A stretch of 64,000 bases of DNA from Cephalopachus bancanus. Its lineage: Eukaryota; Chordata; Mammalia; Primates; Tarsiidae. Positions within the stretch are counted from its first letter, which is position 1, and the number at the start of each line of letters is the position of its first letter. A program made the position numbers and the translations under genes. The stretch covers positions 62,001 to 126,000 of the forward strand of contig JAPVLO010001006.1 of NCBI GenBank assembly GCA_027257055.1, given 5' to 3'. The notes below the pieces were generated by a model. The model did not search any database and was not told where the DNA came from. It saw only the letters and a program-made list of their open reading frames with translations. Below, piece after piece: positions 1 to 10,212 of this stretch.

Positions 1-59
1 CTAAATCCAATAAAAGCGCACACTTCAAAACTCCAACGAACTCAAGCTCTTGTAGAGAA

Positions 60-300
60 CTCCTTACTTCAAACCCCACCTGTCTCTCAGGGGGAACCAA
101 AATCCCCTCCTTATAGCTGCCTCTTCTGCCCTAACTTCACCTCCCACTCTGGAGTACGGTGCAAAGATGTGAAATACACAGAAGTGGCATGCTGTATCCA
201 GCCCACAGCTTGTTCCCTGGTCCCGTGGTATCAGAATAAAACTCCTCACTTCTCCCAGTTCTTCACCTCTTAAATTTAACTAACCACGGGAGAGGCAGCC
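60..300 (+). repeat. Possible LTR 3' portion (R/U5-like)
   Basis: Sequence of LTR character. It is a C-rich, CpG-poor stretch followed by AATAAA near 236-241 and a short C/T-rich tail. The arrangement resembles the R/U5 end of an endogenous retroviral LTR, but I cannot name a family and no internal viral genes follow. It could equally be unique sequence with a chance AATAAA. Bases 1-60 show nothing assignable. Confidence 0.25.
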
Positions 301-392
301 ACACATCGGATCAGGATGTAACATCTGGTAACCCCACTGGGACCTCTGCTGCTTGCAGTGGACCAGTGTCAATAGGACCGCTCCCTGGAGAC

Positions 393-553
393 TCCCAGCA
401 GCCACAGGCTTCCAAGTAGCCAGAGCTACAGGCGCACGCTACCACGTACAGCTAATTTTTTATTTATTGTAGAGATGAGGTCTCGCCAAGTTGCCCAGGT
501 GGGTCTCGAACCCACGGGCTCAGGCAATCCACTGGGCTCGGGATCCCAAAGTT
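393..553 (-). mobile_element. Alu fragment (antisense)
   Basis: Middle and end of an antisense Alu, running from a CTTCCAAGTAGCC-like block through GATTTATTGTAGAGATGAGG-type sequence to CCCAAAG. It has no poly-T and no target-site duplication (TSD). About 93% identical by eye to the matching part of the Alu at 1190-1486, sharing private variants. Confidence 0.8.
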
Positions 554-1189
554 CTTTTGCTCTGAAGACTCTCCGAGAAGTGCTCCTACCAAACAGGACC
601 ACTGGTCCCACTGTGAAGTCAAAGCTGGGAGAACAGAATTTTAAAGCTCTCAACTTTGGAAAACAGACTCACTTCTTGATAAGCCAAGAACTAGAATGTA
701 AGCCAGGGGTGTTGAACAGTTTCCCATTTGGATTCTTTGGACCAATTTATAGTCACCAATAAAATGCAATCTTGACCCATCAGTGCTTTGAGGATATCCT
801 TTGGTTTGTATTTGTAATTTGTAATAACCAGGGCATTTTTGCTTAGAAGCAATTTGGGTACGCTAGCTGGTTTTGTTTCTGAATTTGTTTTTGGTTTTAA
901 AATAAAAGCATGCTAAACATCCTTAAGACCCCAGCAGGCTGAGTCCTGGGGTTTGGTTATGTGCACACATGTCAGATCATATTTTTGAATGGTTATCAGC
1001 GTCTGCCATCAGCTATTTTGTGGCTACAAAGTTCTTGTCAGATTTCTCTCTGTGTTTGTTTACATGTATTTAAAGGATGGTAGCAAGCCCAGAGAAAGAA
1101 AGTCACCAACTCCTTACTGTCTTGCCTCTGAAACTTTCAATCATTGTCCAATCTCCTCTTATGATTTCACTGTTTTTTTTTAATTATCT
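554..1189. other. Unassigned intergenic sequence
   Basis: No gene or recognisable repeat. Short AT-rich blocks with AATAAA-like words near 760 and 900. Open frames here are short and show no family resemblance. Confidence 0.5.
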
Positions 1190-1486
1190 TTTTTTCTTTT
1201 TTTTTTTGAGTTGAAGTCTTACTCTGTCACCCAGGCTGGAGTGCAGTAGCACGCTCACAGCCACCACAGCCTCGACCTGCTGGGCTCAGGTGATCCTTCC
1301 GCCACAGCCTTCCAAGTAGCCGGAGCTACAGGCGCACGCTACCACGCCCAGCTAATTTTTTATTTATTGTAGAGACGAGGTCTCACCAAGTTGCCCGGGT
1401 GGGTCTCGAGCCCACGGACTCAGGCAATCCACTGGCCTCGGGCTCCCAAAGTGCTGAGATGACAGGCTGAGTCATCGAGCCCGACC
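1190..1486 (-). mobile_element. Alu, full length (antisense)
   Basis: Poly-T start, GAGTTGAAGTCTTACTCTGTC, then both monomers, ending in GAGCCCGACC. Lineage-specific type with TTTATTGTAGAGACGAGG in the centre. Confidence 0.95.
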
Positions 1487-2316
1487 CTGTTTTGTATTTG
1501 TAAAAAGTTCAACGGCATGCCAGTTGCTCTAAAACTCCAGCTGGTTAAATATTAAGGCCTACGCTTGTGCACAGTTTTAAAACTGATGAACAAATTCCTA
1601 CTAAAAAATTTCAGAGCGCGCATGGTTAACCCGCAATTACAGAGTTAAAGTCTTCTAAGCGCCCTATCTAGTTCTCCTCCCTTTTCTTTCCAGCCTGCTT
1701 CGCATTTGTGGTGTTGAGATAAAGCTCGCCGTGTCAAGGTTAAGTGAAAATTCTGTTATACAGTTCAGTCAGCTCTATCTAAAATATAAACATTGAAGAC
1801 CCGTTTTGAAACTACAAAAAGAGGTACAAAAGTTTTAAAACTCAAACTGTCACAGAAACTGCTTCGCCCCAGTTTTGGTCCATAGCTTTTATTGTGTTTG
1901 TGTATCAGGACAAGTAAAGTTTAGCCAAGCAAACAGGTTCCAAGCTTGTCAAAAATAATTTAAATTCCGTCATCTTTTGTAGACTAGTGAGTGTGTTGCT
2001 GTTTCATGGCTGGAGTTCAGAAATAAAGACTATTAAATATTTGTTTATGTGTATGTATGTAAGTTTAAATGTGTTTACACATGTACATGTTATGTGTTGG
2101 GTCTAGCATACTACCAAATTGACTTCTAAGTAAATGAGTACTCATAAATTAAATCAATAGACCTAAGTGCTTTCTACGTTCAGATAACCTTAATAATCTT
2201 TGGCAAATAATGTGACTTTAAAATTATTAATAAAAAATCGTCTTTGGAATTTTCAGCATGCATTTTTGTCTGGGTCTACTGATTTTAAAAGTTTTGCATT
2301 TGCTTATACTAGAATT
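1487..2316. other. Unassigned intergenic sequence
   Basis: No coding frame of note. Moderately AT-rich, with a TATGTATGTAAG-type imperfect repeat around 2045-2065. No repeat family recognised. Confidence 0.5.
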
Positions 2317-2597
2317 TTGTTTGTTTGATTGTTTTGAGTTGGGGTCTCACTCTGTCTCCCAGGCTGTAGTCACCACAGACTCAACCTGCTGGGTTCAGGC
2401 GATCCTTCTGCCTCAGCCTCTCAAGCAGCTGGGACTACAGGTGCGTGCCGCCATGCCCGGCTAATATTTTGATTTATTGTAGAAACGAGATCTTGCCAAG
2501 TTGGCCAGGCTGGGCTCAAATCCCTGCGCTTGGGCAATTCTCTCACCTTGGCCTCCCAAAGTGCTGGGATTATAGGCGTGAGCCACCACAGCTAGCT
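2317..2597 (-). mobile_element. Alu (antisense)
   Basis: Begins TTTGTTTGATTGTTTTGAGTTGG, with no long poly-T, and ends GAGCCACCACAGCTAGC. The left arm is slightly shortened. Diverged copy. Confidence 0.9.
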
Positions 2598-2725
2598 TAT
2601 GCTGGATATTTTAAAGTATCAGGGTTTGGTATGAGGTTACAAGACTATAAACCAAGACCAGAATAATCTTTATTTATATGAATTTTTTTTAAACAAGTAA
2701 AACTGATTTAAGATTGTTGGTTCAA

Positions 2726-3010
2726 GCTGGGCATGGTGGCTCACTCCTATAATCCCAGCACTTTGGGAGGCAAGAGGACTGCCTAGCTCGGGGGTTTGAG
2801 ACCAGGTTGAACAACATGGCAAGAACTGTCTCTACGATAAATTAAAAAATTAGCTGGGTGTGGTCACGCATGCCTGTGATTCCAGCTACTTGGAAGACTG
2901 AAGTGGAAGGATTGCCTAAGCCCAGCAAGTCGAGGCTGCAGTGGTTGTGAGCAGCGTGCACTGTACTCTAGCCTGGGTGACAGAGTGAGACTCTGACTCA
3001 AAAAAAAAAA
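2726..3010 (+). mobile_element. Alu inserted at the 5' edge of an L1
   Basis: Starts GCTGGGCATGGTGGCTCAC and ends in A10. It is flanked by AGATTGTTGGTTC and ATTGTTAGTTC-like sequence, an imperfect TSD. The same target word recurs at the 3' end of the following L1. Confidence 0.9.
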
Positions 3011-3023
3011 TTGTTAGTTCATA

Positions 3024-4549
3024 ATCAGTAAATGGTGCTGGGAAAACTGGCTGATAACACGCAGAAGATTGAAACAGGACCCCTACTTATCACCATACAC
3101 AAAAATCAACTCTAAATGGATCAAAGACCTAAACATAAAACCTCAAACGAGGCCGGACTCGGTGGCTCAGCTTGTAATTCCAGCGCTTTGGGAGGCCGAG
3201 GTGAGTGGATTGCCTGAGCCTGCGGGTTCGAGACCCACCTGGGCAACCTGGTGAGACCTTATCTCTACAATAAATCAAAAATTAGCCGGGTGTGGTAGCA
3301 CGCACCTGTAGTTCCAGCTACTCCGAAGGCTGAGGCGGAAGGATCGCCGGAGCCCAGCGGGTCGAGGCTGCGATGGCTGGGAGCGGCCACTGCACTCCAG
3401 TCTGGGCAACAGAGTGAGACTCCAACTCAAAAAAAACAAACAAAACAAAAAAAAACCCCTCAAACCATAAGAATCTTAAAAAACACAGGAGATATCCTTA
3501 GAAATCGGAATAGGCAACTAATTCCTGATCAAAACCCCAGGTGTCCGTGCCATAAGAGTTAAAATAGACAAGCGGGATCTCATCACACTGAAAAGCTTCT
3601 GCAAAGCAAAAGAAACCATCAAGAGAGCAAGGAGACAGCCCACAGAATGAGAAAAAATATTTGCCACCTGTATATCTGACAAAGGCCTAGCATCCAGGAT
3701 CTACAAGGAACTAAAACGTGCTTGTAGAGGAAAGAAACAATAGCCCCATTAAGAAGTGGGAAAAATATATGAATACACACTTCTTAAAAGAAGATATACG
3801 GGCAGCCAGCAGACACATGAAAAAGTGCTCAGCCTCACTAATCACCAGAGAAATACAAATCAAAACCACATTGAGACACCACCTAACCCCAGTAAGACTG
3901 ACCACTATTAACAACAACAAATGTTGGTGAGGATGCAGAGAAAAGGAAACGCTTCTACACTGCCGGTGGGAATGCAAACTAGTTCAACCTCTATGAAAAA
4001 CAGTGTGGCAATTTCTGAAAGAAGTAGAAATTGACCTTCCATATGACCCAGCAATCCCCTTACTGGGAATATACCTGGAGAAACTCAAATCATTCTACAA
4101 AAAAGATGCCTGCACACGTTTATTGCAGCACTAGTCACAACAGCCAAAACATGGAACGAACTATACTGCCCATCAAAAGTGGACTGGATAAAAAAATGTG
4201 GTACATATACATAATGGAATATTATGCAGCCCTAAAAAAGGACAAATATATGGACTTTGCAGCAACTTGTATGGATTTAGAGTTGATCCTACTTGGTGAT
4301 CTATCACAGGGACAAAGAACAGAGTACCACATGTTCTCACTCATAAGTGGACCCTGAACATTTACCCTAATACTATAAGGGATTGGCAGTAGCGGGGCAC
4401 TGCCAGGGTGGGGAGGGGTGACACAACATCAATAAGGGTTTCTGATCTCAAACTAGTGGGGACCAAAGGGATGCCCAAACTTTACCTGTACAATATCCAC
4501 TTGTCTACCTAATTCTGAACTGTACTCCATATCTTGGGGGAAAAAAAAA
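3024..4549 (+). mobile_element. L1 3' end (ORF2 C-terminus and 3' UTR), Alu-interrupted
   Basis: 5'-truncated L1 in + orientation. Translations resembling the ORF2 C-terminus are visible, with many breaks (for example KKWEKYMNTHFLKEDIRAA near 3750-3806). The 3' UTR ends in an A-run at about 4541-4549. Likely TSDs are TTGTTAGTTCA at 3011 and TTATTGATTCA at 4551. An Alu interrupts it at 3149-3456. Not capable of retrotransposition. Confidence 0.9.
3149..3456 (+). mobile_element. Alu nested in L1
   Basis: GGCCGGACTCGGTGGCTCAGC head of the young lineage-specific type, with an A-rich tail broken by C. The L1 sequence CCTCAAAC is present on both sides (3141 and 3458), marking the TSD. Confidence 0.93.
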
Positions 4550-4843
4550 GATTATTGATTCAATAAAAACAGCTGAATCTCCTGAATCATCAATAAAATG
4601 CTCATGTATTTAACTTTAGGGTTCTTACTTAGGTGACACCTGATGTTCACAGATTTTGAAAATAATTGACCAAGAGATAACTTAAATAATACCTAGCTTT
4701 GTCTAAGATCTCAGTTCTCACAAGTAGGTAAGCAAACTATTAAAATAAATAAATAAGTAAATATAAATAAGGTAATGCTTATGAATTTTATGTGTCTTAA
4801 AATCTTAAAATTATTTTGGAAATTCATTAAATGTCTGAGTCAC
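4550..4843. other. Unassigned AT-rich sequence
   Basis: Contains an AAATAAATAAATAAG-type simple repeat near 4745-4770. Nothing else recognised. Confidence 0.5.
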
Positions 4844-5137
4844 TTTTTTTTTTTTTTTGAGTCAGAGTCTCACTCTGTCGCCCAGGCTAGAGTACAGTGG
4901 CACACTCACAGCTACTACAGCCTTTACCTGCTGGGCTCAGGTGATCCTTCCCCCTCAGCCTTCCAAGTAGCTGGAACTATAGGCATATGCCACCATACCC
5001 TGCTAATTTTTGATTTATTATAGAGATGAGGTCTTGCTAAGTTGCCCTGGCTGGACTCAAATATGTGGGCTCAGGCAATCCTCTCACCTGGCCTCCCAAA
5101 ATACTGGGTTTATAGGCGTGAGCCACTGCACCCAACC
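4844..5137 (-). mobile_element. Alu (antisense)
   Basis: T14 start, GAGTCAGAGTCTCACTCTG, ends GAGCCACTGCACCCAACC. Shares GAGTCAGAGTC with the next two Alus, so these belong to one older subtype. Confidence 0.93.
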
Positions 5138-5158
5138 TCTTTTTCATATATATATATA

Positions 5159-5440
5159 TTTTGAGTCAGAGTCTTACTCTGTCACCCAGGCTGCAGTGCA
5201 GTGGCACACTCCTGGCCACCGCAGCCTCGACCAGGTGGGCTCCGGCGATCCTTCCGCCTCAGCCTTCCAAGTATCCGGAACTACACGCACATGCTACCAC
5301 GCCTGGCTAATTTTGATCTATTGTAGAGACGAGGTCTCACTAAGTTGCCTGGGTTGGTCTCGAATCCGCGGGCTCAGGCAATCCACTAGCCTGGGCCTCC
5401 CAAAGTGCTAGGATTACAGGCTGAGCCACTGAGCCTGACC
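5159..5440 (-). mobile_element. Alu (antisense), tandem with the previous one
   Basis: Starts at TTTTGAGTCAGAGTC after a short (AT)n stretch (5147-5158) and ends GAGCCACTGAGCCTGACC. Lies about 20 bp from the preceding Alu in the same orientation. Confidence 0.93.
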
Positions 5441-5676
5441 CATGTTTTCTTATTGTTTACATTTTCACTGGTGACTGTCTTAAAATTTTTTGTCATTCTC
5501 AATTATTGTTTTCGATTTGTAACCAACTATAGTAACTTGTGTGTTCTTTACTAACTCTTGTACGGCAAAGTTAGGGGGAGTCAAATTAAAATCACATCTT
5601 ACACCTAAAGTGAGCACTTGACCACATTTCTGACCACACCTGGACTTCAGACTGGCCCACTGCCACCTGCCTACAA
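5441..5676. other. Unassigned sequence between Alus
   Basis: No gene or recognisable repeat. Confidence 0.5.
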
Positions 5677-5829
5677 TTTTTTTTTTTTTTAGTCAGAGTC
5701 TTACTCTGTTGCCAAGGCTGGAGTGCAGTGGCACTTATGGCTACCGCAGCCTTTACCTGCTGGGCTTAGGCGATCCTTCCCCTCAGCCTGCCATGTAGCT
5801 GGAACCACAGGCATGCGCCATCATCCCCA
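5677..5829 (-). mobile_element. Alu half-element fused to L1
   Basis: Poly-T, AGTCAGAGTC and one monomer only, ending at ACAGGCATGCGCCATCATCCCC. There it passes abruptly into L1 sequence in the opposite orientation, which suggests a recombination or deletion junction near 5829. Confidence 0.85.
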
Positions 5830-6257
5830 CAATCCTCCTACTGGGAATATACCTGGAGGAACTCAAATCACTCTGTGAAAAAGATACCCACACATGCATG
5901 TTTACTGCAGTATTATTCACAATAGCAAAAACATGGAACCAACCATGCTGCCCATTGAGAGTGGACTGGATAAAAAAAAAATGTGGTACATATACATGAT
6001 GGAATATTACGCAGCCATAAATAAGGACAAAATTATAAACTTCACAGCAGCTTGGATGGACTTAAAGACTATAATACTGAGTGATCTATCACAGAAACAA
6101 AGAACTGAGTATCACACCTTTTGTCTCATAAGTGGACCTTGAACAACTATTGTAATAACAATAATAGTTATCAACAAGGGTATCTGCATAATGAACATTT
6201 GTGTACCTAATCCTGAATTGAACCCCACATATCTAAAATAAAAAATTTATTTAAAAA
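5830..6257 (+). mobile_element. L1 3' end fragment
   Basis: Matches the 3' L1 segment seen at 4040-4360 (ACTGGGAATATACCTGGAG, CAGCCATAAATAAGGACAAA, GAACTGAGTATCAC) and ends AAAATAAAAAATTTATTTAA. Decayed, with no complete ORF2. Confidence 0.88.
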
Positions 6258-6267
6258 TATGCAAGAC

Positions 6268-6474
6268 ACCAGCCCAGGCAACTTGTCAAGACCTCGAATC
6301 TACAATAAATAAAAAAATTAGCCAGGCATGATAGCACGCATCTGTAGTTCCGTTACTGGAAGCCTGAGGTGAAAGGATCACCAGAGCCCAGCAGGTCAAC
6401 GCCGGGGTGGCCATGAGTGTGCCACTGCATTCCAGCCTGGGCGACAGAGTGAGACTCCAACTAAAAAAAAAAAA
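6268..6474 (+). mobile_element. Alu, 5'-truncated
   Basis: Begins inside the left monomer at ACCAGCCCAGGCAACTTG and ends with A12. Confidence 0.88.
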
Positions 6475-6552
6475 GTGCAAAACAAAAACAAACAAAAATT
6501 ATATTCAGCTAATGGGGAAACTGAGGACTAAACCGTGACCTTTTAATTTCTT

Positions 6553-6856
6553 GTACCTATAATCCTAGCACTTTGGTAGGTCGAGGTGAGAGGATTGCCT
6601 GAGCCCACGGGTTTGAGACCAGCCTGGGCAACTTGGCGAGCCCTCATCTCTACAATCAATCAATCAATCAATCAATCATTTAAAAAAATAAGCCAGGCGT
6701 GGTAGCGTGCGTCTATAGTTCCAGCTACTTGGAAAGCTAAGGTGGAAGGATCGCATGAACCCAGCAGGTGAACTCTGGGCTGGCCATGAGTGTGCCACTG
6801 CACTCCAGCCTGGGCGACAGAGTGAGACTCCGACTCAAAGAAAAAAAAGAAAAATT
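6553..6856 (+). mobile_element. Alu with internal (ATCA)n expansion
   Basis: Lacks about 20 bases of the head. The middle A-rich linker has become (ATCA)6 at about 6653-6678, and the tail is A-rich with G interruptions. Confidence 0.9.
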
Positions 6857-7689
6857 TGTCCATGGCAGATCTTTTTCCCATGAATCTTCCTTCTTCTCTT
6901 TTTCTTGCTAAAAAATTTCGTTTTAAAACTTGGTTGGCCGCTCTAACATTCATTTTAGAAATGAGCCAAATAACCCACAGGTTTTGCCCTGACCCCACCT
7001 GGCATCGATCCTACCCTTGAATGGAAAAGAAGGCTTCTGCCATGGGCTCTGCATTCTCACACCTGGTCTGACATTAGCTATGGATTCAACAGGAATCACT
7101 AGGTTAGAGTATATTGGTGTGGGGGGAATGGTTGAACCTAAAAGTTCACTGAAAAATCACTGGCATGAGGCAAGTCTGATTAACAGGAGAAAAAGTCTAT
7201 TCATTATATTTATGTATACATAGGAGCCTTCAGAATAAAGACCCAACTTTCCAGGGAGTTACAGAAACTTGCATTTTATCTGGAAATTATAGAAAAAATG
7301 AGAGTTGCATTCTGGTAAAACAGGTCATGGGAAGGAGGAGAAAAGGAATTCAATTGCGAGTCAAATGATTGGGAGAATGGATGGGGGAAACCCGAGGATG
7401 ATTTGTCAATGGTTATCTTCAGAAACTAAATGCCCCTGAAAGACAGGCATTAGTTTGTAGAAGGTTGGGCCAGGGCTGATTACACTCTTCCCTCCATTCC
7501 TGTAGTAGATAATAAGTTGACAGGGACGGGAAAGGAAAGGCAACTTCTAACTTCTTTTTCGGGGGTAGGTCCACGTGGCCCCTATCGAGACAGGGGAAAA
7601 ATCTCCACGCCTGTTGACACTTAAAGGTTTTTAATCCAAAATACTCATTATGCTAGGGAGCCATATTTCAGGGTAAATGAAATATAACC
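6857..7689. other. Unassigned upstream flank of the cathepsin cluster
   Basis: No repeat recognised with confidence and no convincing coding frame. Homology to the flank of the second copy (13.9-14.5 kb) becomes visible only from about 7690. Confidence 0.5.
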
Positions 7690-7918
7690 TTGCCCTCCTT
7701 CACTGGATCTGGCCTTGGAGATTTTATTCAAAAACTCTGGGACAAAAAGAAAAGCAGGGTTAGACCGAAACTTCACGCAGGCCTCCCGCAAATGTATTAT
7801 CACCCGCCCAGCTCTGTCTTCCCAGGTCCACCAAGGGGCACCCACCTGGGACCGATGGGGGCGGAGCTGCCTCTCGCTCTGAGTCGGAGAGCCCGGAAAC
7901 CCCGCCCAGCAGCCAGCT

Positions 7919-7990
7919 CAGCCAATCACAGAGCGGTTAGGCGGTGGGGGCGGGGGCGGGCGGCCTGGGCGGCACCTGGGAGGCTTTAAA
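7919..7990 (+). promoter_or_regulatory. CTSL-like promoter, copy 1 (CCAAT, GC boxes, TTTAAA)
   Basis: CCAAT at 7922-7926, tandem GC boxes within GGGGGCGGGGGCGGGCGG at about 7946-7963, and a TATA-like TTTAAA at 7985-7990. The region 7860-8300 is rich in CpG. The same order of elements (CCAAT, TTTAAA) recurs upstream of copy 2, where the GC boxes are lost. That retained CpGs reflect past or present germline promoter activity is inference. Confidence 0.7.
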
Positions 7991-8004
7991 GGCCAGATTG
8001 GCGG

Positions 8005-8083
8005 CCCTGCGGTGCCAGCAGCCCACGCGAGGCTCCTGGACCTCGCGCCTGCCTCAGTGACCGCGAAGCTCTGGCAACTACCA
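8005..8083 (+). pseudogene. Copy 1 exon 1 (5' UTR)
   Basis: Non-coding first exon inferred from position about 20-30 bases after TTTAAA and from an intact donor (CA|GTGAGG, GT at 8084-8085). The start is approximate. The bases after it align with intron 1 of copy 2 (GAGCTTGAG block near 8282 and 14874). Confidence 0.6.
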
Positions 8084-9060
8084 GTGAGGCCCCGGTGGGC
8101 TGAAGCGGGCCAGGAGCCACCCCGGAGCCCGGAGAGCCTGTCAGCTCTGTCTGTGGGGACCGATCGCACGTGCCAAGCCACGGTAGCCGGGGCTGTTCAG
8201 GGGACAGAGAATCTGGGCCCCGAGGGTCAAGCGAAGACGCCCCCCACTCTCCGCACTACTGCAGAAATCCTGGGGTCACGGAGAGCTTGAGCGGAGGTGG
8301 GAAACCAGCGACAGGGGAACTGGGCTGGACCAAACCCGGAGGACCCCGGGAGATGCACACCCTTGTTTTGGCACGGGCGGGTGGCGGGGGTCTGGCTTAT
8401 ATAGCCGTTCGGCCACCTGATCTCGTCTCCGGTTTGGGGCAGCGAGTTGGGCTGTGGATGGCACTGGCACACGTGTGTGACTCTCGGAGCCTCGGGTCCT
8501 CTCCTTCTCAGTGTCTCTTGGGAAGGCTGCCCGGAAAGCTTTCTTACTTGAGGGGGAGGGAGGTTGGAAGATACTTCTCACCTCCTGCTGTATGTTAGCC
8601 TAGAAGGTGTGATGTGGCCTCCTACCTCTTAGGAACTCTTTGCCCTGCTGGGGATGTGATGTCCTCGTTAGTCGGGTTTTCCCTGGGTGACCTGAGTAGC
8701 ATTGGTGCAGAGCCTGACTAAGCATTTCCTAATTTCCTAGCTGCCCTAAATGCTTCTCACGGATCAGGTACCTTCACACACTTCTCATACCCCAAAGCAT
8801 CAGGCATATATTGTTTCAATTCCTAGAACTGGAACAAGCTGCTTTTGATTTTGGCGTGTCCATCAAATCCTCCACTTGGCCTGTTTTCCTCCCACCACAT
8901 CCTCAGCCTCTTCCTTTTTACATTCTTGATGTACATGCTTGGCAGAAAAATTTATGTATTTTTATTCTACCATTTTGCCCATATTTTCTCAAAAATGAAT
9001 TAAATAGCCTTTTCAAGAAGGATTGGTCTAACCAGATACTCACTACCTTTCCCTTCCTAG

Positions 9061-9210
9061 GGTTTTGAAACATGAATCCTTCTCCCATCCTTGGCTGCCT
9101 TTTGCTTGGGAATGGTTTCAGCTGTTCCCACAACTGGTGATGGTTTAGGTGCACAATGGAATCAGTGGAAGGTGAAACACAGGAAATTATATGTAAGAGT
9201 TGGTAACATC
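9061..9210 (+). pseudogene. Copy 1 exon 2 (signal peptide/propeptide start, frameshifted)
   Basis: Acceptor AG at 9059-9060 is intact and the initiator ATG is at 9072-9074 in GAAACATGAATCCT context, as in copy 2. The frame begins MNPS, but one extra base relative to copy 2 within the next 20 nt shifts it, and a TGA follows after 23 codons. The 3' limit is approximate. Confidence 0.85.
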
Positions 9211-9829
9211 TGACAGTCCAGAGGCTCCCCAGAAAGCATGGTCCTTGCTGTCTGAAGATACAGCCCGAGATTATCTTGGCCAGCTCTTACCAATACCTTT
9301 AAGGCAACAACTGCATGGCACTGATAATAAGCACAATATGCTTACATTTGAAATTCAAAAAGAAATTCTTGCTTGCAGTCAGTATTTGGATACATTTCCA
9401 CAAACCTTTAAAGCAAACTTCTGAAATCTAGAAGACTTTATTCCACTTAGATTGAACATAGAATGTTAATGTTAGGTTATTACATTAAGATACTCTCACA
9501 AGCATGTGGGCGGTTACATGTGAAATTTGTATCTGGCATTGCTAAACTCTAAAAGGTTTTAATTCTGAAACACTTCTGGCTGGAAAGACATCCTTTCCCT
9601 TTTCTGTCTCTGATTTTGCAGTTCTGTGAAAGGTCACAGTTTTGGTCTGGGATAGAAGTTATGTGCAGGCTTAGCCTCAAGACTTTTAAAAGATGAACAA
9701 GAACATCTGCCTCCCCTGATCCTTTCTGTTAAGATGTGGCCTTGAGTACATTGTTTACATTGGGGGTTTCTGTTAATAACCCAGCGTTCTCTTCTTTCTT
9801 TGAAACCAAAAACCCTGCTCTCCTTTCAG

Positions 9830-9930
9830 TTGGGGTACAGACTGGGGCATGGATGGCTACATAAAAATGTCCAGAGACCAGAAGAACAACTGTGGAATTG
9901 CCTCAGCAGCCAGCTACCCCCACCGTGTGA
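9830..9930 (+). pseudogene. Copy 1 exon 8 (C-terminus)
   Basis: Acceptor CTCTCCTTTCAG is intact. The frame reads [20 protein letters not shown] and then [10 protein letters not shown], matching the conserved C-terminus of cathepsin L. One extra C in the run near 9917-9921 breaks the frame just before the Thr-Val-stop that copy 2 retains (TGA at 9928-9930 in the ancestral frame). Confidence 0.92.
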
Positions 9931-10188
9931 GCTGATGGACGGGGCTGAGGAAGGATTCGACTGGGCATGGCGCATTCAGGGGAGGGATTTGTCTGCAATC
10001 TCACCAGTCTCTACTGTGTGGCTACACACTTGAATCACTGGAGACACAAGTTGTGATTTAAAGTCTGTGACACTTCACACTGGTCAATGTTACCACTATT
10101 TCAATTACTACCATAATCTCCCTTGTATTATTGATTCACTTGCTTTGGATTTTGGTTTTTAAAGGATGCACAATACTTTACCTGTTTA

Positions 10189-10194
10189 AATAAA
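10189..10194 (+). terminator. Poly(A) signal of copy 1
   Basis: AATAAA in GTTTAAATAAACTTAAT, about 260 bases after the stop. The same sequence context occurs in copy 3 (22873-22878). It is absent from copy 2, which has a deletion and Alu here. Confidence 0.75.
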
Positions 10195-10212
10195 CTTAAT
10201 TTCAAATATACT

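Larger units (their letters stand above)
7919..10212 (+). pseudogene. Cathepsin L-like pseudogene, copy 1 (exons 3-7 deleted)
   Basis: Copy of a cathepsin L/V-type lysosomal papain-family cysteine protease gene. Promoter, exon 1, intron 1, exon 2, the intron before the last exon, exon 8 and the 3' UTR align with copy 2. Near 9339 the sequence jumps from intron 2 (copy 2 equivalent near 16425) to the intron upstream of exon 8 (copy 2 equivalent near 19290). This removes exons 3-7, and with them the propeptide remainder and the whole catalytic Cys and His region. Exon 2 also carries a +1 insertion and exon 8 an extra C. It cannot encode a protease; a non-coding transcript remains possible. Confidence 0.9.

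Noticed and set aside
3718..4357. Frames in L1 regions (also 5894-6142 and 41317-41661) as host genes
   Set aside because: They match the L1 ORF2 C-terminus in order and content and are broken by stops and frameshifts.
7690..8598. Long open frames on both strands over the copy 1 promoter
   Set aside because: A CpG-rich region has few stop codons by composition. The position corresponds to the promoter, 5' UTR exon and intron of the cathepsin copy.
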